Assembly: GCA_964246975.1 (NCBI GenBank)
Contig: CAXTSL010000013.1
Location: 1-43,951 of the forward strand
Length of the DNA stretch: 43,951 nt
Direction of reading: 5' to 3'
Origin: Glacieibacterium sp964246975
GTDB taxonomy: Bacteria; Pseudomonadota; Alphaproteobacteria; Sphingomonadales; Sphingomonadaceae
Position numbers and translations under genes: made by a program. Numbering within the stretch: position 1 is the first letter of the stretch; each line of letters opens with the position of its first letter. The notes below the pieces were generated by a model that was given only the letters and a program-made list of their open reading frames with translations, did not search any database and was not told the origin of the DNA. Shown here in pieces: positions 1 to 8,551 of this stretch.

Positions 1-320
1 ACGTCTTCAAGCCGGTGATCGCGTACAACGTCCTCCAGTCGATCCGCCTGCTGGCGGACGCGGCGCTGAGCTTCTCCGACCGTTGCGTCGCAGGCATGGA
101 GCCGAACCGGGCGCGCATCGCCGACCTCGTCGAGCGGTCGCTGATGCTGGTCACCGCGCTCGCCCCCGAGATCGGTTACGACAACGCCGCGAAGATCGCC
201 AAGCACGCCCACCACGAGGGCACATCGTTGCTCGAAGCGGCGCTCGCGCTCGGCCTGATCGGCGAGGCGCGGTTTCGCGAGGTCGTGCGCGCCGAGGCGA
301 TGACGGGGCCGGACGCATAG
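1..320 (+). CDS. fumC: Class II fumarate hydratase, C-terminal fragment
   Basis: This is the 3' end of a gene that begins before the window; the frame is open from base 3. About 105 residues remain (…VIAYNVLQSIRLLADAALSF…), matching the C-terminal helical domain of class II fumarases, which hydrate fumarate to malate in the TCA cycle in the cytosol. The segment with AYNVLQSIRLL, RCVAGMEPN and GYDNAAKIAKHA followed by a GTSLLEAAL helix is characteristic of FumC, and the related aspartase/argininosuccinate lyase families do not fit as well. The catalytic SS loop lies upstream, outside the window. It converges with the DUF2236 gene, with 72 bases between stops and no convincing terminator. Confidence 0.93.
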   Translation, partial: VFKPVIAYNVLQSIRLLADAALSFSDRCVAGMEPNRARIADLVERSLMLVTALAPEIGYDNAAKIAKHAHHEGTSLLEAALALGLIGEARFREVVRAEAMTGPDA

Positions 321-392
321 GTCAGGGGGCCGGGCTTGTAGAGCCGGAGCGCAAGGTTACGGGGGGCGGGGCGGGACTCGCCTGCGCCGGCC

Positions 393-1250
393 CTATGCCG
401 CCGTCGCGCGCCGTCGCCGCGCGTCCGTCAGTGCCCAGCGCAGGACGCTGCCGATGCCGCCCGCCCCGGCGCGCACCAGCGGGCGGCGGTGCAGCGGCAC
501 GCGCAGGCCGTGGAGGTCGGCGGCCCAGCCTGGCAGCAGGTCGATGCCAGCCTGCATCATCAGCCCCGCGACGGGGGCGAGCGCGGGCGACGGCGGCGCG
601 CTGGCGAGGATGACGCGCGTGACTTCGCGGGTGCGCGCGTCGGAGCGCAACGCCGGGCGAAGGCGGCGCAAATACGTCGCGACACCGCGCCGCGTGACGG
701 GCACCTCGCCCGCGCCGAGGTGGTGCGCGATGACGGCGGTCTCGGCGAAATAGCGGTCCTGCGCGGCCCCGCTCAACCACGGGTCGCGGTAGCGGACATA
801 CGCGCGCAGGAAGCTGTCGGCACCCGCGACATGCACCCACGCCAGCGTCGCGGCATCGTTGGCGGCATAGGCCGTGCCGTCGGGGAGCGTGCCGCTGACG
901 CGGTCGTGGATGCGATTGATCCGCCCGATCATGCCGAGCGCCTGTTCTTCCGAGCCGAAGGTCGTCGCCGCCATGAACTGCGCGGTGCGGCGCAGGCGGC
1001 CCGGCATGTCGGTACGAAAGTTCGAATGATCCCAAACGCCGGCCAGCGCGGCGGGGTGGAGCATCTGCATCAGCAGCGCCGCGACGCCGCCGATCATCAT
1101 CGTCGAGAAGTCGCCGTGGACCTTCCAAGCGATCGAGTCGGGCGCGACCAGCCCCGCCTCGCCGGGCGCACGGACCAGCGCCTTGTCGTCGCCGCGCGAC
1201 CCGACGAGTTTGTGCACCTCGGCGGCGATGGTGACGCGGATGTCCTGCAT
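393..1250 (-). CDS. DUF2236 (MpaB-like oxygenase) family protein
   Basis: A 285-aa protein of the DUF2236 / MpaB-rubber-oxygenase-like family, whose characterised members are haem oxygenases; most bacterial members have no known substrate. Visible family features are DSIAWKVHGDF near residue 36, the MLHPAALAGVWDHS stretch near residue 60 containing the conserved histidines, and RLRRTAQFMAATTFG. The start is set at the ATG at 1250; a longer reading frame from 1358 would run into the upstream permease gene. It is the last gene of the leftward export operon, 55 bases after the second permease, so it may be co-transcribed with it. No signal peptide is evident. Its link to export is only positional. 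Confidence 0.8.
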   Translation of the reverse strand: MQDIRVTIAAEVHKLVGSRGDDKALVRAPGEAGLVAPDSIAWKVHGDFSTMMIGGVAALLMQMLHPAALAGVWDHSNFRTDMPGRLRRTAQFMAATTFGSEEQALGMIGRINRIHDRVSGTLPDGTAYAANDAATLAWVHVAGADSFLRAYVRYRDPWLSGAAQDRYFAETAVIAHHLGAGEVPVTRRGVATYLRRLRPALRSDARTREVTRVILASAPPSPALAPVAGLMMQAGIDLLPGWAADLHGLRVPLHRRPLVRAGAGGIGSVLRWALTDARRRRATAA

Positions 1251-1305
1251 GCTCACGAAGATAGGGCGTTGCGCGCGCGATGCCAGCGCGGCGTGTCGCC
1301 TCCCC

Positions 1306-3804
1306 CTATTCGTAGCGCAGCGCGTGGATCGGGTTGGCGCGCGCGACGCGCACCGCATGGCCCGCGACGGTGACCACCGCGATCAGCAGCGCCAAGCCCC
1401 CCGCCGCAAGGAACGGCAGCAGCGACAGCGCGATGCGATCGTCGAAGCCGTTGAGCCAGTCGCGCATCAGCCACCACGCCACCGGCCACGCAACGAGGTT
1501 GGCGAGCACCACCGGGCGGCTGAACTGCCAGACGAGCAGGCGGACGATGTCGCGGGTCCGCGCGCCGAGCACCTTGCGGACGCCGATCTCCTTGGTCCGG
1601 CGCTCGGCGGTGAAGGCCGCGAGCCCGAACAGCCCGAGGCAGCCGACGACCACCGCCAGCCCGGCGAAGGCGGCGAAGATCTGGGCGCGCGCGGCTTCGG
1701 CCTTGTAAAGCTCGCGGATGATGTCGTCGCTGAACCGGGCTTCGAAGGGCACGTCGCGGGTGATCCGCTTCCACGCGCGCTCGACGCCGGCATAGGCTGC
1801 GGCGGGATCGCCCCGGTAGCGGATGACCATCGTCGAGGGCGCGGCGGTGACGTGCTGGAACATGATCGGGTCGAGCGGGTCGCGGATCGACCGGAAGCGT
1901 GAGTCCTGAACGACACCGATGATGGTGATCGGCACGAGCCCGAGGGCGTTGTCGACGAGCGCCGCCTTGACCTGCCTGCCGATCGCCTCGGCGGGCGTTT
2001 TGAAGCCCAGCTTGCGCGCCGCGAGTTCGTTGATCACGACGTTCGCACCGCGCGCCGCGAGCGCCTTTTCGGCCGCCAGATCGGTCGGGAAGGGCAGCGT
2101 CATGTCGTCCAGCGGTCGGCGCTCGTCGAACAGGCGTCCGGCGACCAGCTTGATGCCCATCGTCTGGAAAAAGCCGCCGTCGATGCGGTATTGGCCGATG
2201 GTGACGGGGTCGGTGCGTCCCGGCACGATGACGCCGGTATTGCTGTTGTTGTCGGTGGCGACGCCGATGTCGGTGCGGCCGACCGACACGACACCGGGGA
2301 CGCGGCGCATCTGCTGGACGATCGCCTCGCCCTGCGCGAGCAGCTGATAGCGCGACATGCCGTCGACCTGGAGGATGTGATCGCGCCGATAGCCGGGGTC
2401 GACCGAGCGGGCATAGACCGTCTGGGCATAGATCACCGCGGTGCAGACGATCAGCCCGATCGACACCGCGAACTGCGCGACGACGAGCGCCGACCGCAGG
2501 CGCCCCGACCCCGGCGTCTCGGCGGCCGAGCGATTGGCCTTGAGGACGGCGGCGGGCTGGAAGCGCGACAGGAAAAACGCCGGGTACAGCCCGCCCGCGA
2601 CGCCGACGACGAGCACGAGGCCGAGCATCGGCAGCGCGATGCCGTCGGCCCCGAAATAGCTCAGCTTGAGGTCGGCATCGAGGAACGCCGCGAACGGTCC
2701 GATGAGCAGCTCGACGAGCGCCAGCGCGACGATCATCGACAGCGCCGCAACGAGCACCGATTCGCCGACGAACTGCCCGATGAGCTGGCCGCGCCGTGCC
2801 CCGAGCACCTTGCGGAGCGCGACTTCGCGGGCGCGCTGGCTGGCGCGCGCGGTGGCGAGGTTGGTGAAATTGACCACCGCCATGCCGAGGATGAGCAGCG
2901 CGATGATCGCAAAAGTGGCGATGGTGCGCGGCTCGTTGCCCGGCGTCATCGACGCATCCTGGGCGGTGCCGAGGTGGACATCGCGGACGTTGACGAGGTG
3001 CCAGTCCTGATCGTCGCCGGCGTTGAAGTGCGCCTCGCCCGCGTTCTCGTCGGGAATATTGCGCTTTTCCCACGCCTTGAACCCGGCTTCGAGCGTTTTT
3101 GGATCGGTACCGGCCTTGAGCCTGACATAGACATAGCCCGACTGGCAGCCCCAGCATTTGAGGAACGCCGACTCCCTCGCCATGAACGTCGCGAGGTCGA
3201 TACGCGCGATGATTCCGGCGCGGATGTGCGAATTCTTCGGGATGTCGCGCAGCACGCCGGTGATCCGGTAGTCGTGCTTCTCGCCTTTGGCGATCAGCGT
3301 CATCGTCCGCCCGACGATATCGTCGGTGCCATAGCGCTTGATCGCCTCGCTTTGGGTCAGCACCGCGCTGCCGACGGCGGCGAGCGCGTTCGCACGACCG
3401 CGCAGCAGCGGCAGGCGGACGACATCGAGCAGGTCGCCGGTGACGAGCAGCGTATCCTTGGTGGGGCTGACCTCGCCGTCCTTGACGAACACCGGCGTCG
3501 AACGGAGCACATAGACGCTGTTCGCGACCTGCGGGAAATCCTTGCGCAGCGGCGCCTCCGAGGCATAGGCGGTCATCTGCAGCGGATACAGCCGCCCGGT
3601 CTCCTTCTCGGTGTACCAGGTCTGGAACTGATAGCTGTCCGCCGCACCGGGCAACCAGCGGTCGTAGCTCAGCTCGTAGCGCACGAAGAGCAGGATCATC
3701 AGGCACGCCGCCATGCCGATCGCCAGCCCCGCGATGTTGATGATCGAATAGGTGCGATTCTTCGCCAGCGCCCGCCAGCCGACGGTGAAATAATTGCGGA
3801 GCAT
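1306..3804 (-). CDS. ABC transporter permease, FtsX/MacB type (second copy)
   Basis: An 832-aa inner-membrane permease. It carries an N-terminal membrane segment (about residues 20-42), a large MacB-type periplasmic domain, an FtsX core of three segments in the middle, a second periplasmic domain and a second FtsX core at the C-terminus with the usual GVRKVLGAR…IVRLLVWQF motif, then a closing VARANPIHALRYE. The start is the ATG at 3804, preceded by GGGGAA at good spacing. It lies 10 bases after the first permease and is clearly its paralogue over the whole length (shared LAIGMAACLMIL / LALGFAGCLMIL and C-terminal PVAWW(L/A)MRDWL). Such double-FtsX permeases use a separate ATPase and an adaptor to export peptides or other amphiphiles. 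The substrate is unknown. Confidence 0.9.
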   Translation of the reverse strand: MLRNYFTVGWRALAKNRTYSIINIAGLAIGMAACLMILLFVRYELSYDRWLPGAADSYQFQTWYTEKETGRLYPLQMTAYASEAPLRKDFPQVANSVYVLRSTPVFVKDGEVSPTKDTLLVTGDLLDVVRLPLLRGRANALAAVGSAVLTQSEAIKRYGTDDIVGRTMTLIAKGEKHDYRITGVLRDIPKNSHIRAGIIARIDLATFMARESAFLKCWGCQSGYVYVRLKAGTDPKTLEAGFKAWEKRNIPDENAGEAHFNAGDDQDWHLVNVRDVHLGTAQDASMTPGNEPRTIATFAIIALLILGMAVVNFTNLATARASQRAREVALRKVLGARRGQLIGQFVGESVLVAALSMIVALALVELLIGPFAAFLDADLKLSYFGADGIALPMLGLVLVVGVAGGLYPAFFLSRFQPAAVLKANRSAAETPGSGRLRSALVVAQFAVSIGLIVCTAVIYAQTVYARSVDPGYRRDHILQVDGMSRYQLLAQGEAIVQQMRRVPGVVSVGRTDIGVATDNNSNTGVIVPGRTDPVTIGQYRIDGGFFQTMGIKLVAGRLFDERRPLDDMTLPFPTDLAAEKALAARGANVVINELAARKLGFKTPAEAIGRQVKAALVDNALGLVPITIIGVVQDSRFRSIRDPLDPIMFQHVTAAPSTMVIRYRGDPAAAYAGVERAWKRITRDVPFEARFSDDIIRELYKAEAARAQIFAAFAGLAVVVGCLGLFGLAAFTAERRTKEIGVRKVLGARTRDIVRLLVWQFSRPVVLANLVAWPVAWWLMRDWLNGFDDRIALSLLPFLAAGGLALLIAVVTVAGHAVRVARANPIHALRYE

Positions 3805-3814
3805 CGGTGTTCCC

Positions 3815-6268
3815 CTAGTCGTGCCGGAGGGCGTGGATGGGCGACAGGCGCGCGACGCGCAGCGCATGGCCCGCGACGGTGGCGACGGCGATGGCCAGCG
3901 CCAGCAACCCGGCCATCAGGAACGGTCCCGGCGTCAGCGGAATGCGGACATCGAAGGTATCGAGCCAGTCGCGCATCGCCCACCACGCGACCGGCCAGGC
4001 GACGAGGCTGGCGAGGATCACCGGCTTTGAGAACTGCCACGCCAGCAGCCGGACGATATGCCGGACCTGCGCCCCCAGCACCTTGCGCAGGCCGATCTCG
4101 CGCGTCCGGCGCTGGGTGACGAAGGCGGCGAGGCCGTAAAGCCCGAAACAGGCAGTGGCGACCGCGAGCGCGGCGAACCCCGCGAACAGCGCGCCGCGCG
4201 CCCGTTCGGCGACATAGGTTTCGGCGAGGATGTCCTCGACGAAGCGGCCGTCGAACGGAATCTCGGGCTCGAATTGGTGCCACACCCGGTGCACTGCCGT
4301 CATCACCCCGGCGGGCGACGCCCCGGCATAGCGGACGAGAACCTGGCTGGTCCGGGAGGTATCGTAGAGATAGACGATCGGCTCGACCGCCTCCCGCGCG
4401 GTGCGGATGCGGGTATCGGCGACGACCCCGACGATCGTCGCTGCGACCGGCGCGCCCGACCCAAGCGAAATGCCGATTGTCTTGCCGACCGCTGTTTGCG
4501 GAGCCGCGAACCCCGCCGACGAGACGGCGGCGCGGTTGACGACAACATTCACCGCCCGCCCGTCGACATCGCCGTTGTCGTTCCGGATCACCCGGTCCTG
4601 CGCGAAGCGGTCGCCGAGGGGCCGGCCGGCGACAACCGGGATCTGCATCGTCGCGAAGAAGCCGGGGTCGACCGCATACGCTCCGATCTTCAGGTCGGCG
4701 GTCGCGCCCGGCACCCGCACGCTGTGCAGGCTGCGGATCGTCGCGGCGACCGCGAGGTTGGTCCGCCCCGACGCGACGACGCCGGGAATAGCCAACAAGG
4801 CGCGGCGGGCGGCGCGGTACTCGCTGTCGTCGCCGGCGAAGCGCCACGCCGAGTCGAGCTGGATCATGCCGTCGCGGCGATAGCCGGGGTCGGCCGTGGC
4901 GATGAAGTGCGTCTGCGCCTCGATCACCCAGGTACAGGCGAGCAGCCCGACTGCCACCGCGAACTGCCCGACCACCAGCGCCGCCCGCAGCCGCGCGCTG
5001 CCGGGCGTCTCGACTGCTGCACGATTGGCCCGCAACGCCGCGCCAGGTCGGAATCGGGCAACGTAGATGGCGGGATAGATGCCGCAGGCGCACGTCGTCG
5101 CGAGCCACAGCAGCAGCGCCGGAAGCGCCATGCCGCCCTTGCCGAAATAGCGCGCGCTCAGCTCGGCCCCGGTCGCCCGCGCCACCCACGGCGTCGCCAG
5201 CTCGACGATGGTCAAGGCCAGCAGCATCGCCAGCGCGGTCACCACCAGCGCCTCGATCAGCATCTGTTGCATCAACTGCGCCTTCGACGCCCCAAGCACC
5301 CGGCGCAGCGCGACCTCGCCGGCACGTCGGGCCGCCCGCGCGGTGGCGAGATTGGCGAAGTTCATTGCCGCCATGCCGAGCGTCAGCGCCGCGACGATCG
5401 TGAAGGTGGCGAGCGTCCGCGGGTCGCCACCCGGCGTCAGCGCCGCCTGCTGCGCCGCGCCGAGATGGACCTGCGCGATCGGCACCAGCTTCAGGTCTTT
5501 TGCAGCAGCGTCCGCAGCGGGCATGACGCGCTTCTCCCATGCCGCCATCCGCGCGTTAACCGCCGATACGTCGGCACCGACACGCAGCTTGACGTAATGC
5601 CACTGGCTCATCCCGCCCCAGCTCTTCTCGTCGTCTGGCAGCCACTCGGTCGCCGGATCGTAGCGCACCAGCAGCGACAGCTTGAGGCTGCTGTCCTTGG
5701 GCAGATCGCGCAGCACGCCGCCGACGCGGACGTCGCGCTTGCCCGCGCCCGCGCCCGTCGTCAGCGTCCGGCCAACGACATTGGCGGTACCGAACTGCTT
5801 GATCGCTTCGCTTTCGGTCAGCACTCGGCTGCCGTTATCGCGCAGCGCGGTCGCCGCGTTGCCGTAAGCGAACGGCAGGTCGAAGATCGCGAAGAAGCTC
5901 TCATCGACCGTCGCCGACTGCAGGAACACCGGCTCACCGTTGCGTACCACCGGCGCCGGCCCGACGCGCACAACGCTCAGCGCCTCGATTTCCGGGAAGG
6001 CCGCCATCAGCGTGTCGCGTACCGGGAACGGGCTCGCCTGCGACCGCACCACCGGCTGGCCGGGATCGCGCAGAATCGTTTGAACCTGGAAGACGCGGTC
6101 GTGCGCGGGCAGCCAGCGATCGTAGCCGCGCTCATAGCCGACATAGGACAGGATCATCAGGCACCCGGCAAAGCCGAGCGCCAGGCCGCCGATGCCGACG
6201 ACGGCGAACAGCGGATGGCGCACCATCTGCCGCACGGCGAACATCAGGTGATGGGCAAGCAGTGTCAC
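3815..6268 (-). CDS. ABC transporter permease, FtsX/MacB type (first copy)
   Basis: An 817-aa permease with the same plan as its downstream neighbour: N-terminal membrane segment, MacB-like periplasmic domain, FtsX core (FANLATARAARRAGEVALRR), second periplasmic domain and C-terminal FtsX core (REIGLRKVLGAQ, then VARLSPIHALRHD). The start is set at the GTG at 6268, five bases after the ATPase stop, because it aligns the N-terminus with that of the paralogue; the ATG at 6244 would trim the conserved first helix and lacks a ribosome site. With the neighbouring copy it probably forms a heterodimeric channel. Confidence 0.9.
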   Translation of the reverse strand: MTLLAHHLMFAVRQMVRHPLFAVVGIGGLALGFAGCLMILSYVGYERGYDRWLPAHDRVFQVQTILRDPGQPVVRSQASPFPVRDTLMAAFPEIEALSVVRVGPAPVVRNGEPVFLQSATVDESFFAIFDLPFAYGNAATALRDNGSRVLTESEAIKQFGTANVVGRTLTTGAGAGKRDVRVGGVLRDLPKDSSLKLSLLVRYDPATEWLPDDEKSWGGMSQWHYVKLRVGADVSAVNARMAAWEKRVMPAADAAAKDLKLVPIAQVHLGAAQQAALTPGGDPRTLATFTIVAALTLGMAAMNFANLATARAARRAGEVALRRVLGASKAQLMQQMLIEALVVTALAMLLALTIVELATPWVARATGAELSARYFGKGGMALPALLLWLATTCACGIYPAIYVARFRPGAALRANRAAVETPGSARLRAALVVGQFAVAVGLLACTWVIEAQTHFIATADPGYRRDGMIQLDSAWRFAGDDSEYRAARRALLAIPGVVASGRTNLAVAATIRSLHSVRVPGATADLKIGAYAVDPGFFATMQIPVVAGRPLGDRFAQDRVIRNDNGDVDGRAVNVVVNRAAVSSAGFAAPQTAVGKTIGISLGSGAPVAATIVGVVADTRIRTAREAVEPIVYLYDTSRTSQVLVRYAGASPAGVMTAVHRVWHQFEPEIPFDGRFVEDILAETYVAERARGALFAGFAALAVATACFGLYGLAAFVTQRRTREIGLRKVLGAQVRHIVRLLAWQFSKPVILASLVAWPVAWWAMRDWLDTFDVRIPLTPGPFLMAGLLALAIAVATVAGHALRVARLSPIHALRHD

Positions 6269-6273
6269 GTCGC

Positions 6274-6945
6274 TCAAGCCGCGCGGCGGCGTTCGACGAG
6301 GATGCGGCCGTCGAGCATGTTGACGACGCGGCCGGCATAGTCGGCGTGCGCGGGCGAGTGCGTCACCATGACGATCGTCGAGCCCTCCTGATTGAGCTGG
6401 CGGAGCATCTTCATCACCTCCTCGCCGTGCGCGGTGTCGAGGTTGCCCGTCGGCTCGTCGGCGAGGATCAGCTTCGGCTCGGCGACGAGCGCGCGGGCGA
6501 CGGCGACGCGCTGTTGCTGGCCGCCCGACAGCTGCGCCGGGCGGTGCCGCGCGCGGTGGCCGATGCCGACCTTGTCGAGCACCCGGTCGACGCGCTCGCG
6601 GCGCTGCGCGGCGGGGATATCGTGGTAGAGCAGCGCCAGCTCGACGTTCTCGCGCACCGACAGTTCGTCGACGAGGTTGAAGCTCTGGAAGATGAAGCCG
6701 AGGTAGCGCTTGCGCGTGTCGGCGAGCGCCGCCTCGCCCAGCCCCGCGACCTCGCGGTCGGCGAAGCGGTACGAGCCGCTCGTCNNNNNNNNNNTGATGT
6801 TGAGCAGGGTCGACTTGCCGCACCCCGACGGCCCCATGATCGCGACGAACTCCCCGTCGGCGATGTCGAGGTCGACCGCGTCGAGCGCCGTCGTCTCGAG
6901 CGTGTCGGTGCGGTAGGCCTTGGACAGTCCGGTCATCGTCAGCAT
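6274..6945 (-). CDS. ABC transporter ATP-binding protein, MacB/LolD type
   Basis: A cytosolic ATPase that drives the two FtsX-type permeases. Walker A GPSGCGKS is at residues 38-45, Q-loop at Q87, signature LSGGQQQR at 139-146, Walker B LILADE at 159-164 and the switch histidine in VTHSP at 196 (numbering as sequenced). The insertion-type segment FIFQSFNLVDELSV places it with LolD/MacB exporters rather than importers. The coding region is interrupted by 10 Ns right after Walker A; frame is kept, but about seven residues are expected there instead of four. The start is the ATG at 6945, 11 bases after the adaptor stop. Confidence 0.93.
   Translation of the reverse strand: MLTMTGLSKAYRTDTLETTALDAVDLDIADGEFVAIMGPSGCGKSTLLNIXXXXTSGSYRFADREVAGLGEAALADTRKRYLGFIFQSFNLVDELSVRENVELALLYHDIPAAQRRERVDRVLDKVGIGHRARHRPAQLSGGQQQRVAVARALVAEPKLILADEPTGNLDTAHGEEVMKMLRQLNQEGSTIVMVTHSPAHADYAGRVVNMLDGRILVERRRAA
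6785..6794. other. Assembly gap of 10 Ns inside the ABC ATPase gene
   Basis: Ten undetermined bases lie between the codons for STLLNI and TSGSYRF. Related ATPases have seven residues here (pattern like MGLLDxP). The bases on either side (a before, g after, reading the minus strand) fit a 21-base segment of which 19 bases are hidden. The N run is therefore probably a placeholder and about 9 bases too short. Confidence 0.9.
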
Positions 6946-6956
6946 GATGAAGTTCC

Positions 6957-8294
6957 TTAAGCCGCTGGTTTGTCGAGGGTCAGCCGGTCCTTGTCGGCGA
7001 GCCCGGTGTAGGGCGAGGTCAGCACGTGTTCGCCGACGTCGAGGCCGTCGAGGACCTCGATGAAGTCGGCGTTGCGGCGACCGAGCCGGACGCTGCGCTT
7101 CCCGGCGCTGCGGCGATCGGGGGCGACGACGAACACCCAGTTGCCGCCAGTGTCGTTGTAGAAGCTGCCGTTGGGGATGAGCTTCGCCGGCGCGGGATCG
7201 CTGAGTGTCAGCCGCGCCTGCAGCGTCTGGCCGCGCTGGAGATTGGCGGGCTCGCCGCCGGTGAAGGCGAGATCGACGACGAAGACGCCGTTCCGGACCT
7301 GCGGATAGATCTTGGCGACGCGCAGTCTCCAGGTCCTGCCGTCCTGCTCGACGCTGGCGCGCTGACCCTGGGCGACGCGACCGAGATAGAATTCGTCGAC
7401 ATCGGCGACGAGCTTGTTGCGCCCCGGACTGTCGATCTGGCCGAGGCGCTCGCCCTGCTTCATCGACTGACCGAGCTGGATCGAAAAGGCGGTGAGCTGG
7501 CCCGACACCGGCGCGCGCAGGTTGAGCTGCTCGAGACTGGCGCGCGCGATGCCGAGGCTCGAGCGCAGCGATGCCGACGCGGCGCGGAGCTGCGCGAGCT
7601 GGCTGGTCTGCAGCCGCTCCTCGGTCGCCTGCGCGCGGCGCAGCACGTCGCTGCGGCGTTGCTGATAGCGCAGCTCGTCGCCGGTATCGCGGAAGACCTT
7701 GCCCGCGACGAAGCCCCGGTCCGCCAGCGGCTTCTGTGTGTCGAAGAGGCGCTGCGCCTTGGCGGCGTCGAGATCGGCCTGAACGATGTCGCGCTCGTTG
7801 GCGAGGCGGCTCTGGGCGAGCGCGAGTTCCTGGCTGCGCATGTTGTTGAGCTGCTGCTCGACCTCGGTCTGGCGTGCCAGCGTCGACAGCTGCAGGTCGG
7901 CGTTCGACAGCTCGGCGAGGCGCTGCCCCTTGGTCACCGTCGCGCCGTCCTCGACGAACAGCCGCTCGACGCGGCCGCCCTCGACGGCATCGAGGTACAC
8001 CGTGACGGCGGGCGTCGCACGGGCGCGCAGCGGCAGGAAATCCTCGAAGACGCCGGTCGTCACCGTCGACACCGTGGCGCGGTCGGCGGCGATGGCCTGC
8101 GTTCCCGCGCGCGGCGCATAGCGCCAGAACAGCAACGCGAGCAGGAGCACAACGACCGCGATGCCGCTGATCACGACGCGCCGGTCGAGCCGCCGCACCG
8201 GCACCGCGCGGTCCATCGCGGTGCCGCTGACGGCGCGTGGCGTCGCCGCCTTGACGTGGGACGGCTCGGGCTGGTCGAGACGGACGACGCTCAT
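6957..8294 (-). CDS. HlyD-family periplasmic adaptor of ABC exporter
   Basis: A 445-aa membrane-fusion protein: short cytoplasmic N-terminus, one membrane helix at about residues 40-57, a biotinyl-lipoyl half motif (VERLFVEDGATVTKGQRLAEL), a long coiled-coil hairpin (about 130-255), the second lipoyl half (LRAPVSGQLTAFSIQLGQSMKQGERL) and a beta-barrel domain with PNGSFYNDTGGNWVFVV near the end. It should bridge the two permeases to an outer-membrane channel; no TolC gene lies nearby. The chosen ATG at 8294 has a poor ribosome site because an operator palindrome occupies it. An internal ATG at 8216, giving an MDRAVPVRR start, resembles the usual start of this family and is a real alternative. 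Confidence 0.88.
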   Translation of the reverse strand: MSVVRLDQPEPSHVKAATPRAVSGTAMDRAVPVRRLDRRVVISGIAVVVLLLALLFWRYAPRAGTQAIAADRATVSTVTTGVFEDFLPLRARATPAVTVYLDAVEGGRVERLFVEDGATVTKGQRLAELSNADLQLSTLARQTEVEQQLNNMRSQELALAQSRLANERDIVQADLDAAKAQRLFDTQKPLADRGFVAGKVFRDTGDELRYQQRRSDVLRRAQATEERLQTSQLAQLRAASASLRSSLGIARASLEQLNLRAPVSGQLTAFSIQLGQSMKQGERLGQIDSPGRNKLVADVDEFYLGRVAQGQRASVEQDGRTWRLRVAKIYPQVRNGVFVVDLAFTGGEPANLQRGQTLQARLTLSDPAPAKLIPNGSFYNDTGGNWVFVVAPDRRSAGKRSVRLGRRNADFIEVLDGLDVGEHVLTSPYTGLADKDRLTLDKPAA

Positions 8295-8300
8295 GCGCGG

Positions 8301-8316
8301 TGTCCGCTGGCGGACA
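8301..8316. promoter_or_regulatory. Operator/enhancer site 1 (TGTCCGCTGGCGGACA)
   Basis: A perfect inverted repeat with 7-base arms, TGTCCGC-TG-GCGGACA, placed directly before the adaptor start. Its start is 21 bases, two helical turns, from that of site 2. It matches the shared pattern TGTYCG-N4-YGGACA of the three sites in this region. It is inferred to be a binding site of the NtrC-type regulator encoded at 8584-9969. Confidence 0.75.
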
Positions 8317-8321
8317 GAAGG

Positions 8322-8337
8322 TGTTCGTTTCCGGACA
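8322..8337. promoter_or_regulatory. Operator/enhancer site 2 (TGTTCGTTTCCGGACA)
   Basis: Second copy of the palindrome with one arm mismatch, lying just after the stop of the 44-aa reading frame. Sites 1 and 2 centre at about -253 and -232 relative to the rightward sigma-54 promoter, a normal distance for an NtrC-type enhancer pair. Confidence 0.7.
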
Positions 8338-8472
8338 TCAGAACTTGAGCGAAACGGCAATGACGAGGTGCGCGTGGAGGTGCGGCAGCTCGAGCAGCGG
8401 GCGCGACGGCACCACGGTGCCGAGGACGAGGATCGCCGCCCCGACGAGGACTGCGACGAGAACACGCGGCAT
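8338..8472 (-). CDS. Small predicted membrane protein, 44 aa, first gene of the export operon
   Basis: An unrecognised short reading frame: ATG at 8472, stop at 8338. It is preceded at ideal spacing by AGGGAGG (8478-8484), the best ribosome site of the operon, and its ATG lies about 20 bases after the predicted sigma-54 transcription start. The product begins MPRVLVAVLVGAAILVLGTV, one hydrophobic helix at residues 4-21, followed by a short tail rich in Leu and His ending in SLKF. No function can be assigned. It could be a small regulatory or structural subunit of the exporter, or a leader peptide whose translation influences the adaptor gene 43 bases downstream. Confidence 0.6.
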   Translation of the reverse strand: MPRVLVAVLVGAAILVLGTVVPSRPLLELPHLHAHLVIAVSLKF

Positions 8473-8502
8473 GACGACCTCCCTGCTTCATGGCCAGTGC
8501 AC

Positions 8503-8519
8503 TGCAGGAAGCGTGCCAA
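8503..8519 (-). promoter_or_regulatory. Sigma-54 promoter for the leftward export operon
   Basis: Read on the minus strand the bases are TTGGCACGCTTCCTGCA, one mismatch from TTGGCACG-N4-TTGCW with exact -24/-12 spacing. Transcription should start near 8492 and reach the 44-aa gene after a 20-base leader. Operator site 3 sits about 60-75 bases upstream, the classical position of an NtrC-type enhancer. Confidence 0.8.
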
Positions 8520-8534
8520 CCCCGTCGGCCCTGC

Positions 8535-8551
8535 TTGGCCCGGAACTTGCT
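8535..8551 (+). promoter_or_regulatory. Sigma-54 promoter for the regulator-kinase operon
   Basis: The bases TTGGCCCGGAACTTGCT match TTGGCACG-N4-TTGCW with one mismatch and correct GG-N10-GC spacing. The predicted start is near 8562, 22 bases before the regulator ATG. This suggests that the regulator activates its own gene. Confidence 0.78.

Noticed and set aside
321..392. Possible hairpin terminator between fumC and the DUF2236 gene
   Set aside because: Only a six-pair bulged stem with no T-tract; too weak to call.
2191..6340. Long open frames on the plus strand opposite the two permease genes
   Set aside because: They are antisense shadows caused by high GC; their products are low-complexity Arg/Asp/Ala-rich and have no ribosome sites, while the minus-strand frames encode clear permeases.
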